Shown here: one piece after another, positions 22,575-31,982 of the stretch
How the letters are laid out: each line of letters begins with the position of its first letter
How positions within the stretch are numbered: the stretch's first letter is position 1
From: an uncultured Bacilli bacterium
Lineage (GTDB): Bacteria; Bacillota_I; Bacilli_A; RF39; UBA660
Length of the DNA stretch: 39,134 nt
Reading direction: 5' to 3'
Assembly: GCA_947628435.1 (NCBI GenBank)
Contig: CANQZW010000011.1
Span: 1-39,134, forward strand
Notes under the pieces: model-generated
Databases searched by the model: none
What the model was told of the DNA's origin: nothing
The model's input: the letters and a program-made list of their open reading frames with translations, nothing else
Translations under genes and position numbers: made by a program

Positions 22575-23937
22575 AAAGAAGTATTTATCTTCTTTTTTTT
22601 GTAATATTAATGGTGTTTGTTTGGATAAGAACCAGATAAAAATAGTTACTTGTAAAAGAAAAAATATATTGGTTTTAGCAGGAGCGGGTTGTGGTAAAAC
22701 TTTAACTATCGTTGCAAAAATAAAATATTTAATAAAAGTTGTTAATGTTAATCCTAAAGATATTGTTTGTATATCATTTACTAATGATGCGGTTAATAAA
22801 TTAAGAACTGATTTAAATGAGATTAAAGTAGATATTATGACTTTTCATAAATTAGCTTTAAAAATTTTAGGTAAGAAAAAGGAAGTTTTAACGGAAAATA
22901 TGTTAATTAATATTATAGAAAATTCTTTTTGTAATGATGTTTTATTTGGACTTTATAATGTTAATAAAGAAGATATGTATTTATTAGTGCAAACTTTTAT
23001 TAATTTGTTTAAATCAAAAAATTATAAAATAGATAAATTTTATGAATTTATTAATAAAGCAAATACAAAAGATAAATTATTATTAAAGGAAATAATGAAG
23101 TGCTACATATGTTATGAATCATATTTAAATAAAGAGAATTTAATGGATTTTAATGATATGATAAATTTAGCTACTGAAAAGTTAGAATCATCAAGTATTA
23201 GGTATAAATACATAATAATAGATGAATGGCAAGATACTTCTATGTCTAAATTAAGATTAATAAGTAAATTACAAGAATTATCACAAGCAAAAGTTTTTGC
23301 AGTAGGTGATGATTTTCAATCTATATATAGATTTACTGGATCTAATATAAATGTAATTACAAAATTTAAACGTTATTTTTTATTTGCAAAAATATTTAAG
23401 TTAAAACTAACTTATAGAAATTCTAATGAACTTGTAAGAGTTGCGGGTAAGTTTATTATGAAAAATAAATCACAAATAAAAAAGAAAATAAAATCCACGT
23501 TTAATTTAAAAAATCCTATTGAAATAATATATTATAATAATTTACAAAATTCCATTGATAATATATTAGAAACCGAAGATATAGATGATCTACTTATATT
23601 ATCAAGAAATAATAAAGATTTAGAATATATAAAAATTAATAAAGATATTTATTACAGAAAAATGAGTATTCATAAATCAAAAGGATTACAGTCTAAGTAC
23701 GTATTTGTTATTAATATAAATAATAATAAAAATGGTTTTCCAAATAAATACACTAATAACAATATATTAAAATATGTTAATAATTATAAAGAATACTATC
23801 CTTATGAAGAAGAAAGAAGATTATTTTACGTAGCACTTACTAGATGTATTAAGAAAGTATATTTATTTGTTCCTGAAAATAATCCTTCTATTTTTATAAA
23901 AGAAATCAAAAAGTATAAAAATGTAATTATAAGATAA
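22564..23937 (+). CDS. Compact UvrD/Rep-like SF1 DNA helicase
   Basis: ATP-dependent 3'-5' type superfamily 1A helicase, with every core motif visible. These are Q-motif LDKNQ, motif I AGAGCGKTLT, Ia SFTNDAV, TFHKLALKIL, motif II IIIDEWQDTS, motif III VGDDFQSIYRFTG, motif IV LTYRNS, motif V SIHKSKGLQ, and motif VI RRLFYVALTR. At 457 residues it is far shorter than UvrD or PcrA (about 720), because the 1B and 2B insertions are small or absent. The ATG at 22564 overlaps the end of the transposase remnant by 11 bases and lacks a clear ribosome binding site. TTG 22621 is the alternative start, but the SFFCNINGVCLDKNQ segment upstream resembles the run-in of related helicases. The N-terminus may have been lost in a rearrangement. 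Role probably repair or defence; unproven. Confidence 0.85.
   Translation: MVIKKKYLSSFFCNINGVCLDKNQIKIVTCKRKNILVLAGAGCGKTLTIVAKIKYLIKVVNVNPKDIVCISFTNDAVNKLRTDLNEIKVDIMTFHKLALKILGKKKEVLTENMLINIIENSFCNDVLFGLYNVNKEDMYLLVQTFINLFKSKNYKIDKFYEFINKANTKDKLLLKEIMKCYICYESYLNKENLMDFNDMINLATEKLESSSIRYKYIIIDEWQDTSMSKLRLISKLQELSQAKVFAVGDDFQSIYRFTGSNINVITKFKRYFLFAKIFKLKLTYRNSNELVRVAGKFIMKNKSQIKKKIKSTFNLKNPIEIIYYNNLQNSIDNILETEDIDDLLILSRNNKDLEYIKINKDIYYRKMSIHKSKGLQSKYVFVININNNKNGFPNKYTNNNILKYVNNYKEYYPYEEERRLFYVALTRCIKKVYLFVPENNPSIFIKEIKKYKNVIIR
22573..22600 (+). terminator. Terminator-like hairpin overlapping the helicase 5' end
   Basis: AAAAAGAAG (22573-22581) and CTTCTTTTT (22589-22597) make a 9-bp stem running into T residues. 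It sits right after the remnant stop codon but also inside the first codons of the helicase frame that starts at 22564, so only one of the two readings may matter. Confidence 0.5.
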
Positions 23938-24040
23938 CAATAATTATGTTATTTATAAATGTTTATGTTATAAAAAAAAATTTTAAAATAAATACACCAT
24001 AAAAATAAGAAAAGAGAGCAAAAAAAATATAAATAAAATG

Positions 24041-24068
24041 TTGAATTAAATGTTATTTATGATATAAT
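24041..24068 (+). promoter_or_regulatory. Promoter of the LRR surface-protein gene
   Basis: TTGAAT (24041-24046), 16 bases, TATAAT (24063-24068) with an extended TGa. It lies 36 bases before the ATG and probably drives both surface-protein genes. Confidence 0.75.
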
Positions 24069-24103
24069 TTTATTAGCATAGCGTAGGTAGAAAAGGAGTA
24101 ATT

Positions 24104-25633
24104 ATGAAAAAGAAAAAGACATTATTTATATCAATTGCAGTAATAATAGTTGTTATATTATTAGTAGTATTTTTATCTCCAAATTTAATAAAAAGATTAA
24201 ATGCTAATATATTTAAAGTATCAGATAATGAAAAACAAGTAATAAGCACTAATACTGTTGATGAAATATGTGGTGCCGCAATTAATAATGAAAATTTTAT
24301 TACGATAAGTGGTAATGTTATTATTAATAAAGGTAATGAGGGTGTAGCAACAGTTAATATAAAAAATGATAATCTTGTATTTACAAAAGAAATCACTGTT
24401 AAATCTAATGATTTTTCTTCATTTAATTATGTCTTACCAAAGGGAGATTACACCTTAACAATAACTAAAGATGGTTATAAAACTTATCAAGAACAAATAT
24501 CAGAAAGTAAAGATCTTACTATCACTTTAGTAAGTAATGATATGGGAAACATCTTATTTTCTAGTAGAACATTTTTAAATACTTACTATGAATATTATCA
24601 AGATGGTACTTTACATTTAAAAACAATTGGTAGTCCGTATGATTATATGGATGAAGATAAAATGGTTGATGAAAACTTTTATCTAAGTGTTTTAGCAGAT
24701 ATCTTAATAAAAAGTATAACAAGTAAAGGTTATTTAACAGAATTTTTTAACGCAGTTAAAGAAAATGAATTAACGGCCACTTTTGCAGCACTTATTTATC
24801 CAGTTTATATTCAAGATTCTGAACAAAGGAATGAGATAGTTGCAATTAGTGATAAAATAAAAAATAACGAGTGTACAAAAGAAAACTATTTAACCAATGA
24901 AAGTTGCAGGCTTAGTCTTGTTCAAATGAATGATGAAGTTAGTGATGAGTTAGAAAAATATTTTTCTTTTGACGTTTATAAAAATGTTGTAGATATTCTT
25001 ATTAATATTCCACAGCAAACTAAGTTAATTATTGAAGATGATGTGGTTACTTTGCCAATACTTGCGCATGTAACAGCTGATGAGGTTGTTATTAATAAAA
25101 ATACTCTTTTACTTTTTGATTATACATTCATGAACTCTAAAGTAAAAACAATGACTATTAATACTCCTTTATTTGGTGATTATGGAAGTGATTTTGCATT
25201 CGGTTCTAAAATAAATAATCTAATAATTGGTGAGGGTGTTACTAGCATTCCAAATAGGGCTTTTTCTGAATCTGAAATCGATAATATTAGTTTGCCTAGT
25301 ACGCTTGAAGAAATTGAATCAAGTTCATTTGAAGATGCTAAATTAAATGGAATTGTATTACAAGAAGGTTTGAAACATATTAGGGATAGTGCTTTTAGCA
25401 ACCTTGGTATTACAGATATCAAGTTGCCGGATAGTTTAATTGAAATTGGTAATTCTGCTTTTTCTGGTAATAAATTAACTAAAATAACTATACCAGCAAG
25501 TGTTAGAAAAATAGGAACGCATGCATTTTACGGTAATGACTTAAAAGAAGTTGAGATAAAGGGTAATAGAACTAGATTTAATAAAGATTGGAGTATAATA
25601 GGCTTTCCTGAAAATTTAAAACCTAATGATTAA
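24104..25633 (+). CDS. Membrane-anchored BspA-type leucine-rich repeat surface protein
   Basis: A 509-residue protein. An N-terminal membrane segment (about 6-26) after a Lys-rich start acts as an uncleaved anchor or signal. A PEGA/carboxypeptidase-regulatory-like beta domain follows (about 85-145, VLPKGDYTLTITKDGYKTY). A mixed domain of unknown type holds two Cys pairs. The C-terminal 150 residues are BspA-type (LRR_5) repeats, e.g. IPNRAFSESEIDNISLPSTL, IRDSAFSNLGITDIKLPDSL and IGTHAFYGNDLKEVEI. Such repeats mediate adhesion to host or bacterial surfaces in gut organisms. ATG with AAAAGGAG upstream. The next gene begins 33 bases later with an almost identical MKKKKxLFI start, so the two form a unit. 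Function inferred from domain class. Confidence 0.87.
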   Translation: MKKKKTLFISIAVIIVVILLVVFLSPNLIKRLNANIFKVSDNEKQVISTNTVDEICGAAINNENFITISGNVIINKGNEGVATVNIKNDNLVFTKEITVKSNDFSSFNYVLPKGDYTLTITKDGYKTYQEQISESKDLTITLVSNDMGNILFSSRTFLNTYYEYYQDGTLHLKTIGSPYDYMDEDKMVDENFYLSVLADILIKSITSKGYLTEFFNAVKENELTATFAALIYPVYIQDSEQRNEIVAISDKIKNNECTKENYLTNESCRLSLVQMNDEVSDELEKYFSFDVYKNVVDILINIPQQTKLIIEDDVVTLPILAHVTADEVVINKNTLLLFDYTFMNSKVKTMTINTPLFGDYGSDFAFGSKINNLIIGEGVTSIPNRAFSESEIDNISLPSTLEEIESSSFEDAKLNGIVLQEGLKHIRDSAFSNLGITDIKLPDSLIEIGNSAFSGNKLTKITIPASVRKIGTHAFYGNDLKEVEIKGNRTRFNKDWSIIGFPENLKPND

Positions 25634-25666
25634 TAATAATATATTTATGATAACGGAGGAGTAATT

Positions 25667-28600
25667 ATGAAGAAGAAAAAATTATTTATAGGTATTGGAA
25701 CTATTATTTTAACATTATTAATAGTATGTTTAATAGGTTTTTCTCCTGTTATATATAAAAGATTACAAGGTAATGCAAGTTCTTTTGAAAGTGATAATGG
25801 ACAAGCTGTTAAAACTGGTGTTGTTATTGATACAAAGCTTCTTAATGATGGAGATATTACATCAATTCCACTTAAAATATATAATGGTTCAGATAAAAAA
25901 ATTACTATTAAATCTATATTAGCATCAGATTGTTCTGAAGTTTTTAACCCTAGTTATAATTTTGATATGGAAAAAATAAAAGTTTCTTGTAGTGAATCAG
26001 TACCAATAGAATTAGATAAACAGATTGAAGTTGATCCATATTCTGATTATGTGTATAATTTTGAATTTTCTAGTGGGGGATTTTCTTCTTCGTTTGTAAA
26101 ACTTGGTATAAAGTATGAACTAGACAACAAAACTTATGATTTATCAACCTATACTTTAGTTGCACCTGGAATGGATTTTTTTGATGAATATTCAAAAGCT
26201 TTAATTATCAATAGTCTTAATTCAAAAAGACATGGAAGCATTGAAAATCTTACAAATTTTACTGCTAAAAAAGATCAGAATTTGGATTTAAAAGTTTTAA
26301 TGCCTGATAATGAAGTTGCTATGGATATTTCTGAAAATCTTGAAGATACAGATATGTTTTATATTGTATATGCTAATAGAGGAAGGGGTTATGGCTCAGT
26401 TAATTTAGAAGTTAGCCATCCCCAATCACAAGATTCATTAACTAAAAATATGTTAGGTGAAAGTAACCAATCTAATATTTCAGAGTATTTTAATTTTTAT
26501 GATGTAAATGAAGTTAAAAGTGTTTCTGGTAAAATGCTTGATGAAAGAGAAATTGCTAGTTATGATAGCAATACCGGAAAGTATAAGCTTACTGAAGAAA
26601 AAGATGGGAAAAAAGGAATTTACTTTTATCTTAAAGGCACTCCAAAGAAAATTGTTGAAAAAGAAAAAGTTATTCCAGGTTTTTACTTTAAAGAGGGTTC
26701 TAGTACATCAGAAGAAGATTTTATGATTTATAATTCTGGTGATGTACCAAGCTTTACATTAACTGTATATGATAAATCAAAGTTACGTGATGCGTTGGAT
26801 AGTTGGATTAATCAATTTGATAAAAAATTAAATGAAGATCAAGTTGACGTAGAAAGTTTCACAAAATCACTTTATTCATTTTTAATAGGAGCAAATGTTT
26901 ATGTGGAAAGATATGTTGATCAAGATTTAATAGATAAAGCAGTGAAAGCTATTAATGACAATCCAATTAAATTACTTAATAAAGCTGATTATACTGAACT
27001 TGATAAAATAAAAAATAGCATAGATTCTTCAAATAGAAGTTATTATCCTGAGGGGTCTTTTAATGAAATAGATGAATTATTGAAAAAATATGAAGCTGGT
27101 CTTTCTGAAAACTATCAAGTAAAGATTGATAAGTTAGCTGAAAAGCTTAAAGAAAAATATGACGCTTTAGAAATGTTAGATGCTGATTATAGCAAAGTTG
27201 ATAGTGCTATTAAAACTGCAGGTTTATTAACTAATAAAACTGATGGTGATAAGAACTTATATTCTGATGAAAGTTGGAATAACTTGCAAAATGCTATTAA
27301 AAGTGTTGTAGAAGGTAAAAAGATTAACGAACAGGATGTTGTAGATGGTTATGCGATGAGCATAACAAAAGCAATTGCAGATCTTGAATATGCTCCAGCA
27401 GATTATACTGAACTTAAAAAAATTATTGATGATTATCAAGGCGGTTTAGCATATAAAAATGATTGGTATATAAGTGAAACTAAAAAACCAGTAGATGATT
27501 ATATTGCAACAATAACTTATGATAAAAATATAACAGAACAAAAAGTTGTAGATAAATGGGTTTCTGAGTTAGAACCATTAGTTAAGGCATTAAAATTAAA
27601 AAGAGCATTAGGATATTATGATTCTGATAATTATGAATATTTGAAAACTATGAATTTAATGTCACTAGAAGGTTATAAAAATTATTTTGAAAGTTTAAAT
27701 AAAGATTATTATATTGATGAATCCGTTGAAATAATTGATGAAGTTTTAGAATCTATTGATGATTTATATAAAAATGAATTAACGATTGAAAATCAAGATG
27801 AATTTAATGAGTATTTAATACAATTTCAAGCTGGTATTTCTATGCTTAATAAAAAAATGGGTAATTATGATGAATTATGTAAGTATTACATACAAGCTTT
27901 TAATTTAAATAGTAATTATTATAAGGATTTAACTGAGTTATTGGGTGTATTATCAGATATAGATTTTGATCTAAAAATAGATGAACAAGATAAAATAGAT
28001 AGTTATACAAAAAGATTAAAGGATGCTCTTAATAATTTGGAATTAAAAGATGCAGATTATACTGAGTTTAATAAAGCATATGAAAAGGCTAAAGGACTTA
28101 ATCCAAAACATTATGTTGATTTTGAGGCTGTTGAAGATGCAATTAAAGAGGCTAATCGGGCTAAAAATCTTAAGATAGATCAGCAAAATGTAGTAGATGA
28201 GGCAACTAATAAATTAAATAAAGCAATTAAAGGTTTAGTATTAAAAGATGCAAATTATTCTCAAATAGAATCTTTAAAAGCTGTTATTGAGTCACTAGAT
28301 AGTAGTAAGTATACTAATTTTGATGTTGTTAAGGATGCTTTAGATGATATTGTGTATGGTAAAAAGGCAAATGAGCAAGATGCGGTAGATGAGATGTATA
28401 ACAAACTTAAAAAAGCGTATGATTCATTAGATAAAGTAAAGGCTAATTATAAGGAAGTTGAAAAAGCTGTTTCTAATGCTAAGAAATATGAAAGTTTAAA
28501 GGATAATTATGAAAATTATTCACAGTTATTAGATGCTCTTGCTAGTGTTAATTATGATTTGAAATGGGATCAGCAAGATATTGTTGATAGTTATGTAAAT

Positions 28601-29458
28601 AAAATTAATGATGCTATAAAGAATCTAAAGAAAAAAGGAGCTAATTATACTGAATTGGAACAGTTAGTTTCTAAAGTACCTAATGATTATTCTAATTTGG
28701 ATAAGTCACTTAGATCTCAAATTGAAGCTTTATTAAATGAAGCTAGAAATTTACCTAGAAATCTTACTTATGAAGAACAATATAGAATTGATGATTTGGT
28801 TTCTAGATTAAGAAGTTTAATTGATAAATTACCAAAAATTGATAAATATGATAATTCTAAAGAGATAATATTAAGTTATTTGAAAGTAAATGGTAATGAT
28901 GTAAATATTAAAACTTTACCATTTAGGTATGAAGTTGGTTATGATGTTACAAGTGCTAATATTGAGGTTGGATTAGCATCAAAAACAAGTACAAGTAAAG
29001 TATATGGTGGAAAAGTACTTTTACCTGGTGAAAATAACATAACTATAATTGTTACAACAAGTAATAAAAAAACATATACTTATAATCTTATTATTACTAG
29101 AAGTACTTCTAGCAATTATTTAAAGAGTTTAAAAATAAAGCAAAGTAAAATAGAATTTAATAAGACTAAGCAGGAGTATGTTGTTAAAATAAATAAAGAT
29201 GTTAATAAGCTTGATTTAACTTTAATACCAGAGGATGAAAGTGCTAAGATAACCGTAAAGGGTAACAAGAAGTTAGTAAATGGTGGTAAGGTTTATATCG
29301 AAGTTAAATCTCAAGATGGTAATAAAAGAGTATATACTTTAAATATTCAAAAGCAGGGTGGTATTAATATATGGTTAATTATATTCTGCATAATAGCATT
29401 TATTATTACTCTTGCTTTGGTTAAACGTTTAAAGGATCATAATGATTATAAAGAATAA
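25667..29458 (+). CDS. Large surface protein with FIVAR-like repeats and cadherin-like domain
   Basis: A 1263-residue protein anchored at both ends: an N-terminal helix (about 6-28) and a C-terminal helix (about 1233-1254), with a short basic tail. The first 430 residues are beta-rich and unrecognised. From about 440 to 1080 it is built of about nine helical FIVAR-like repeats of 65-85 residues. Each starts (A/N)(D/N)YTELxxxI and contains the pattern xxExNEQDxVDxxxxxLxxAIxxL. A cadherin-like beta-sandwich domain, LKSLKIKQSKIEFNKTKQEY, follows (about 1155-1225), after a similar copy at about 1065-1145. FIVAR repeats act as stalks in cell-wall proteins. No LPXTG motif is present. ATG with GGAGG. 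A terminator shared with feoB follows. Confidence 0.85.
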   Translation: MKKKKLFIGIGTIILTLLIVCLIGFSPVIYKRLQGNASSFESDNGQAVKTGVVIDTKLLNDGDITSIPLKIYNGSDKKITIKSILASDCSEVFNPSYNFDMEKIKVSCSESVPIELDKQIEVDPYSDYVYNFEFSSGGFSSSFVKLGIKYELDNKTYDLSTYTLVAPGMDFFDEYSKALIINSLNSKRHGSIENLTNFTAKKDQNLDLKVLMPDNEVAMDISENLEDTDMFYIVYANRGRGYGSVNLEVSHPQSQDSLTKNMLGESNQSNISEYFNFYDVNEVKSVSGKMLDEREIASYDSNTGKYKLTEEKDGKKGIYFYLKGTPKKIVEKEKVIPGFYFKEGSSTSEEDFMIYNSGDVPSFTLTVYDKSKLRDALDSWINQFDKKLNEDQVDVESFTKSLYSFLIGANVYVERYVDQDLIDKAVKAINDNPIKLLNKADYTELDKIKNSIDSSNRSYYPEGSFNEIDELLKKYEAGLSENYQVKIDKLAEKLKEKYDALEMLDADYSKVDSAIKTAGLLTNKTDGDKNLYSDESWNNLQNAIKSVVEGKKINEQDVVDGYAMSITKAIADLEYAPADYTELKKIIDDYQGGLAYKNDWYISETKKPVDDYIATITYDKNITEQKVVDKWVSELEPLVKALKLKRALGYYDSDNYEYLKTMNLMSLEGYKNYFESLNKDYYIDESVEIIDEVLESIDDLYKNELTIENQDEFNEYLIQFQAGISMLNKKMGNYDELCKYYIQAFNLNSNYYKDLTELLGVLSDIDFDLKIDEQDKIDSYTKRLKDALNNLELKDADYTEFNKAYEKAKGLNPKHYVDFEAVEDAIKEANRAKNLKIDQQNVVDEATNKLNKAIKGLVLKDANYSQIESLKAVIESLDSSKYTNFDVVKDALDDIVYGKKANEQDAVDEMYNKLKKAYDSLDKVKANYKEVEKAVSNAKKYESLKDNYENYSQLLDALASVNYDLKWDQQDIVDSYVNKINDAIKNLKKKGANYTELEQLVSKVPNDYSNLDKSLRSQIEALLNEARNLPRNLTYEEQYRIDDLVSRLRSLIDKLPKIDKYDNSKEIILSYLKVNGNDVNIKTLPFRYEVGYDVTSANIEVGLASKTSTSKVYGGKVLLPGENNITIIVTTSNKKTYTYNLIITRSTSSNYLKSLKIKQSKIEFNKTKQEYVVKINKDVNKLDLTLIPEDESAKITVKGNKKLVNGGKVYIEVKSQDGNKRVYTLNIQKQGGINIWLIIFCIIAFIITLALVKRLKDHNDYKE

Positions 29459-29485
29459 AAAAATGCATATAAGTGCATTTTTTTT
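29457..29485. terminator. Bidirectional terminator between convergent genes
   Basis: AAAAAATGCA (29458-29467) and TGCATTTTTT (29474-29483) form a perfect 10-bp stem with A-rich and T-rich flanks, so it can stop transcripts from both sides. The gene at 25667-29458 (+) and feoB (-) end within a few bases of it. Confidence 0.85.
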
Positions 29486-31583
29486 ATATTACTTTAAAAA
29501 TTATATTTATTAAAAAACATATTAATAGACCTACAAAGGTTGGTAAAACAAATGAAAGTAAAGTCCATAGTTTACTATTTGTTTCTTTTTTAATAGTTAA
29601 AATAGTGGTACTACATGGAAAATGAAAAAGCATAAATATTAAAGTACATAATGCAGTTTTTATAGTCCATCCATTATTAATTAATAATGTTTTTAGTTCT
29701 GTTAAACTGTTATAATCTGTTAAACCGGTTGTTTTCATATAACCCATTATCATTATTGGTATTACTATTTCGTTAGCTGGAAAACCAAGAATAAAAGCCA
29801 TTAATATGGTTCCATCTAAACCAAAAATATTTGCTATTGGATTTAGCATTTGAGTACAATAGTTTAAAATGCTATTATCGTTTATAAATATATTAGACAT
29901 TAACCATATTATTAATCCTGCTGGTGCCGCAACACTTACTGCTCTTCCTAATACAAATAGTGTTCTATCAAAAATTGATCTTATAATAACTTTTTTTATT
30001 TGTGGTTTTCTATATGATGGCATCTCAAGAACGAATGATGATGGCATACCTTTTAATATCGTACATGATAATAGTTTTGATACTATAAGTGTTGCTATAA
30101 TTGCTAGTATTATAATTAAAGTTAAAATAAGTGCTGATTTAACGTTACTAAAAGAACCAACTGTAAAAAACATAGTAATAATAGCAATAAGCCCAGGAAA
30201 TCTTCCGTTGCAAGGTACAAAAGCATTTGTAAGTATTGCTATTAATCTTTCCCTTGGAGAGTCAATAATTCTTGCCCCAACAACACCACACGCATTACAT
30301 CCAAAACCCATACACATTGATAAAGCTTGTTTACCATGACATTTAGCTTTATTAAAAAATTTATCTAAGTTAAATGCAATTCTTGGTAAAAAGCCAGAAT
30401 CTTCAAGTAGCGTAAATAAAGGAAAAAATATTGCCATAGGAGGTAGCATAACAGATATAACCCATGCTAATGTTTTTAATATACCATTTACTATTATGTC
30501 ATGAATTATTTCTGGAGTATGAATGTTAACTAAAAATTTAGATATAATATCATTAACTTTAAAAAGTAATTTTGATAATAGATTTGATGGATAATTAGAA
30601 CCTGATATAGTAAGCCAAAGAATTATTCCTAAAAATAAAATCATTATTGGTATACCAAAAAATTTTGAGGTTAATATTTTATCAATTTTTGGTATTGTAA
30701 CGTCTGTTTGATTGGTTACTTCTTTAGATATTTTATTATTTCGTTTAATTATTGAACATATTATTTTATCTTGATAATCATTTATACCATTTTTTATTAA
30801 ATAGTTATTACAATTAATATAAATGTCATTAATTTTTTTTATATCTTGTTTTTTAATCTTTAAAAAATCAAATATTTTATTGTTAAACTCTATATTATTT
30901 TCAAGTATTTTTAAAGCAAAAAAACGGTTATTTTTATTATTTGTATATTTATTAAGGGTTATTTCCATTTTATCGATAACATCTTCTATTAAATCATCAT
31001 ATTTAAATGATACAGAATTTTTTTGTTTTTCATTACATGATTTTTCTATTAATTTAACTAATTTTTCTAGGCTTTTTTTATCAGTTGCACATGTTGATAC
31101 TACCGGAACATTTAATATTTTTTGCATTTTTTTAATATCAACGTTAATACCTCTTTTTTTAGCCTCATCAATTAGGTTAACACAAATAATCACGTTATCA
31201 TTAGTTTCTATTATTTGAGTTGCTAAGTTAAGATTTCTTTCAATCATTGTAGCATCCATCACTATAATTGTTAAACAATGTTTTTCAAAGCATATAAAAT
31301 CTCTTGAGACTTCTTCTTCTTTAGATGATGAAAAAAGAGAATAAGTACCAGGTAAATCTATTAATGTGTATTTTTTATTATTATAAAAAAATGATCCAGA
31401 TGCACTTTCAACCGTTTTTCCAGGCCAATTTCCAGTATGCTGATTAAGACCGGTAAGGGCATTAAAAATAGTTGATTTTCCAACATTTGGATTACCAATT
31501 AATGCTATTACATTATTATTACTATCATAATTTAAAGAGTTTTTAAGAAGTTTATTGCCAGTTGATTTTACTGTTAATCCCAA
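29484..31583 (-). CDS. feoB: Ferrous iron transporter FeoB
   Basis: Fe(II) import protein of the cytoplasmic membrane: an N-terminal G domain followed by about eight membrane helices. G1 is GNPNVGKST (30-38 from the chosen start), G2 the HTGNWPGKT region, G3 DLPGTYSL and G4 NLIDEAKKRG. The membrane part includes GFGCNACGVVGAR, with two conserved Cys, the PCNGRFP motif and the C-terminal Gate-2-like FGFPANEIVIPI stretch. About 699 residues, slightly short for the family. I chose TTG at 31583 because AGGAGG then lies 8 bases upstream. A GTG at 31592 is in frame but overlaps that ribosome binding site and would overlap feoA. Co-transcribed with feoA, one base between the frames. Confidence 0.95.
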   Translation of the reverse strand: MGLTVKSTGNKLLKNSLNYDSNNNVIALIGNPNVGKSTIFNALTGLNQHTGNWPGKTVESASGSFFYNNKKYTLIDLPGTYSLFSSSKEEEVSRDFICFEKHCLTIIVMDATMIERNLNLATQIIETNDNVIICVNLIDEAKKRGINVDIKKMQKILNVPVVSTCATDKKSLEKLVKLIEKSCNEKQKNSVSFKYDDLIEDVIDKMEITLNKYTNNKNNRFFALKILENNIEFNNKIFDFLKIKKQDIKKINDIYINCNNYLIKNGINDYQDKIICSIIKRNNKISKEVTNQTDVTIPKIDKILTSKFFGIPIMILFLGIILWLTISGSNYPSNLLSKLLFKVNDIISKFLVNIHTPEIIHDIIVNGILKTLAWVISVMLPPMAIFFPLFTLLEDSGFLPRIAFNLDKFFNKAKCHGKQALSMCMGFGCNACGVVGARIIDSPRERLIAILTNAFVPCNGRFPGLIAIITMFFTVGSFSNVKSALILTLIIILAIIATLIVSKLLSCTILKGMPSSFVLEMPSYRKPQIKKVIIRSIFDRTLFVLGRAVSVAAPAGLIIWLMSNIFINDNSILNYCTQMLNPIANIFGLDGTILMAFILGFPANEIVIPIMIMGYMKTTGLTDYNSLTELKTLLINNGWTIKTALCTLIFMLFHFPCSTTILTIKKETNSKLWTLLSFVLPTFVGLLICFLINIIFKVI

Positions 31584-31584
31584 G

Positions 31585-31839
31585 TTATTCACCTCCTAAA
31601 TTTTCTTTAGTATCATAAGAAATTAATATTTTTTCTACATCTTGTTTTCTAAGTGCTATTACACTACCACGAATTAGATAACAAGTAGGATCATTAAGCG
31701 GACTTTTATAAAGTTTTTTTATTTTTGTACCCTTTACTAAACCAAGATCTAGTAATCTTCTTTTTAAAGTTTCATTAGTATTTATAGCGGTTACTTCACC
31801 AACGTGATTAGTTGGTAATTTATCTAACGTAATTTCCAA
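31585..31839 (-). CDS. feoA: Ferrous iron transport protein FeoA
   Basis: An 84-residue SH3-like accessory protein of FeoB, cytosolic, of standard length. Characteristic are the N-terminal LDKLPTNHVGEVTAIN, the RRLLDLGLVKGTKIKKL core and the CYLIRGSVIALRKQDVEKIL end. The start is TTG; AAAGGA lies about 10 bases upstream, and the nearby ATG frame stops after four codons. First gene of the feoAB operon. A 13-bp palindrome (31877-31889) about 40 bases upstream of the start may be an iron-regulator operator. The divergent P-type ATPase gene begins 143 bases away. Confidence 0.93.
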   Translation of the reverse strand: MEITLDKLPTNHVGEVTAINTNETLKRRLLDLGLVKGTKIKKLYKSPLNDPTCYLIRGSVIALRKQDVEKILISYDTKENLGGE

Positions 31840-31876
31840 ATTTTCACGTTCCTTTCATAATTTGGTTTCTACATTA

Positions 31877-31889
31877 GTTTATGATAAAC
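31877..31889 (-). promoter_or_regulatory. Palindrome upstream of feoAB, possible metal-regulator operator
   Basis: GTTTAT-G-ATAAAC is a perfect 6-1-6 inverted repeat in the divergent region between feoA and the calcium ATPase gene. Its core TTATGATAA is reminiscent of half a Fur box. The palindrome is seen, but the regulator is a guess. Confidence 0.4.
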
Positions 31890-31982
31890 ACATATATTGT
31901 GAAACAAAAAAGTAAATCTTTTGTCGTATAAAATAGGTGATAATTCCATAATGTTGTAAGTAACATTTATTAAGGAGGAATC

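Noticed and set aside
29869-30339. 156-codon plus-strand ORF inside feoB
   Set aside because: It lies antisense to conserved FeoB membrane segments and has no family match or ribosome binding site.
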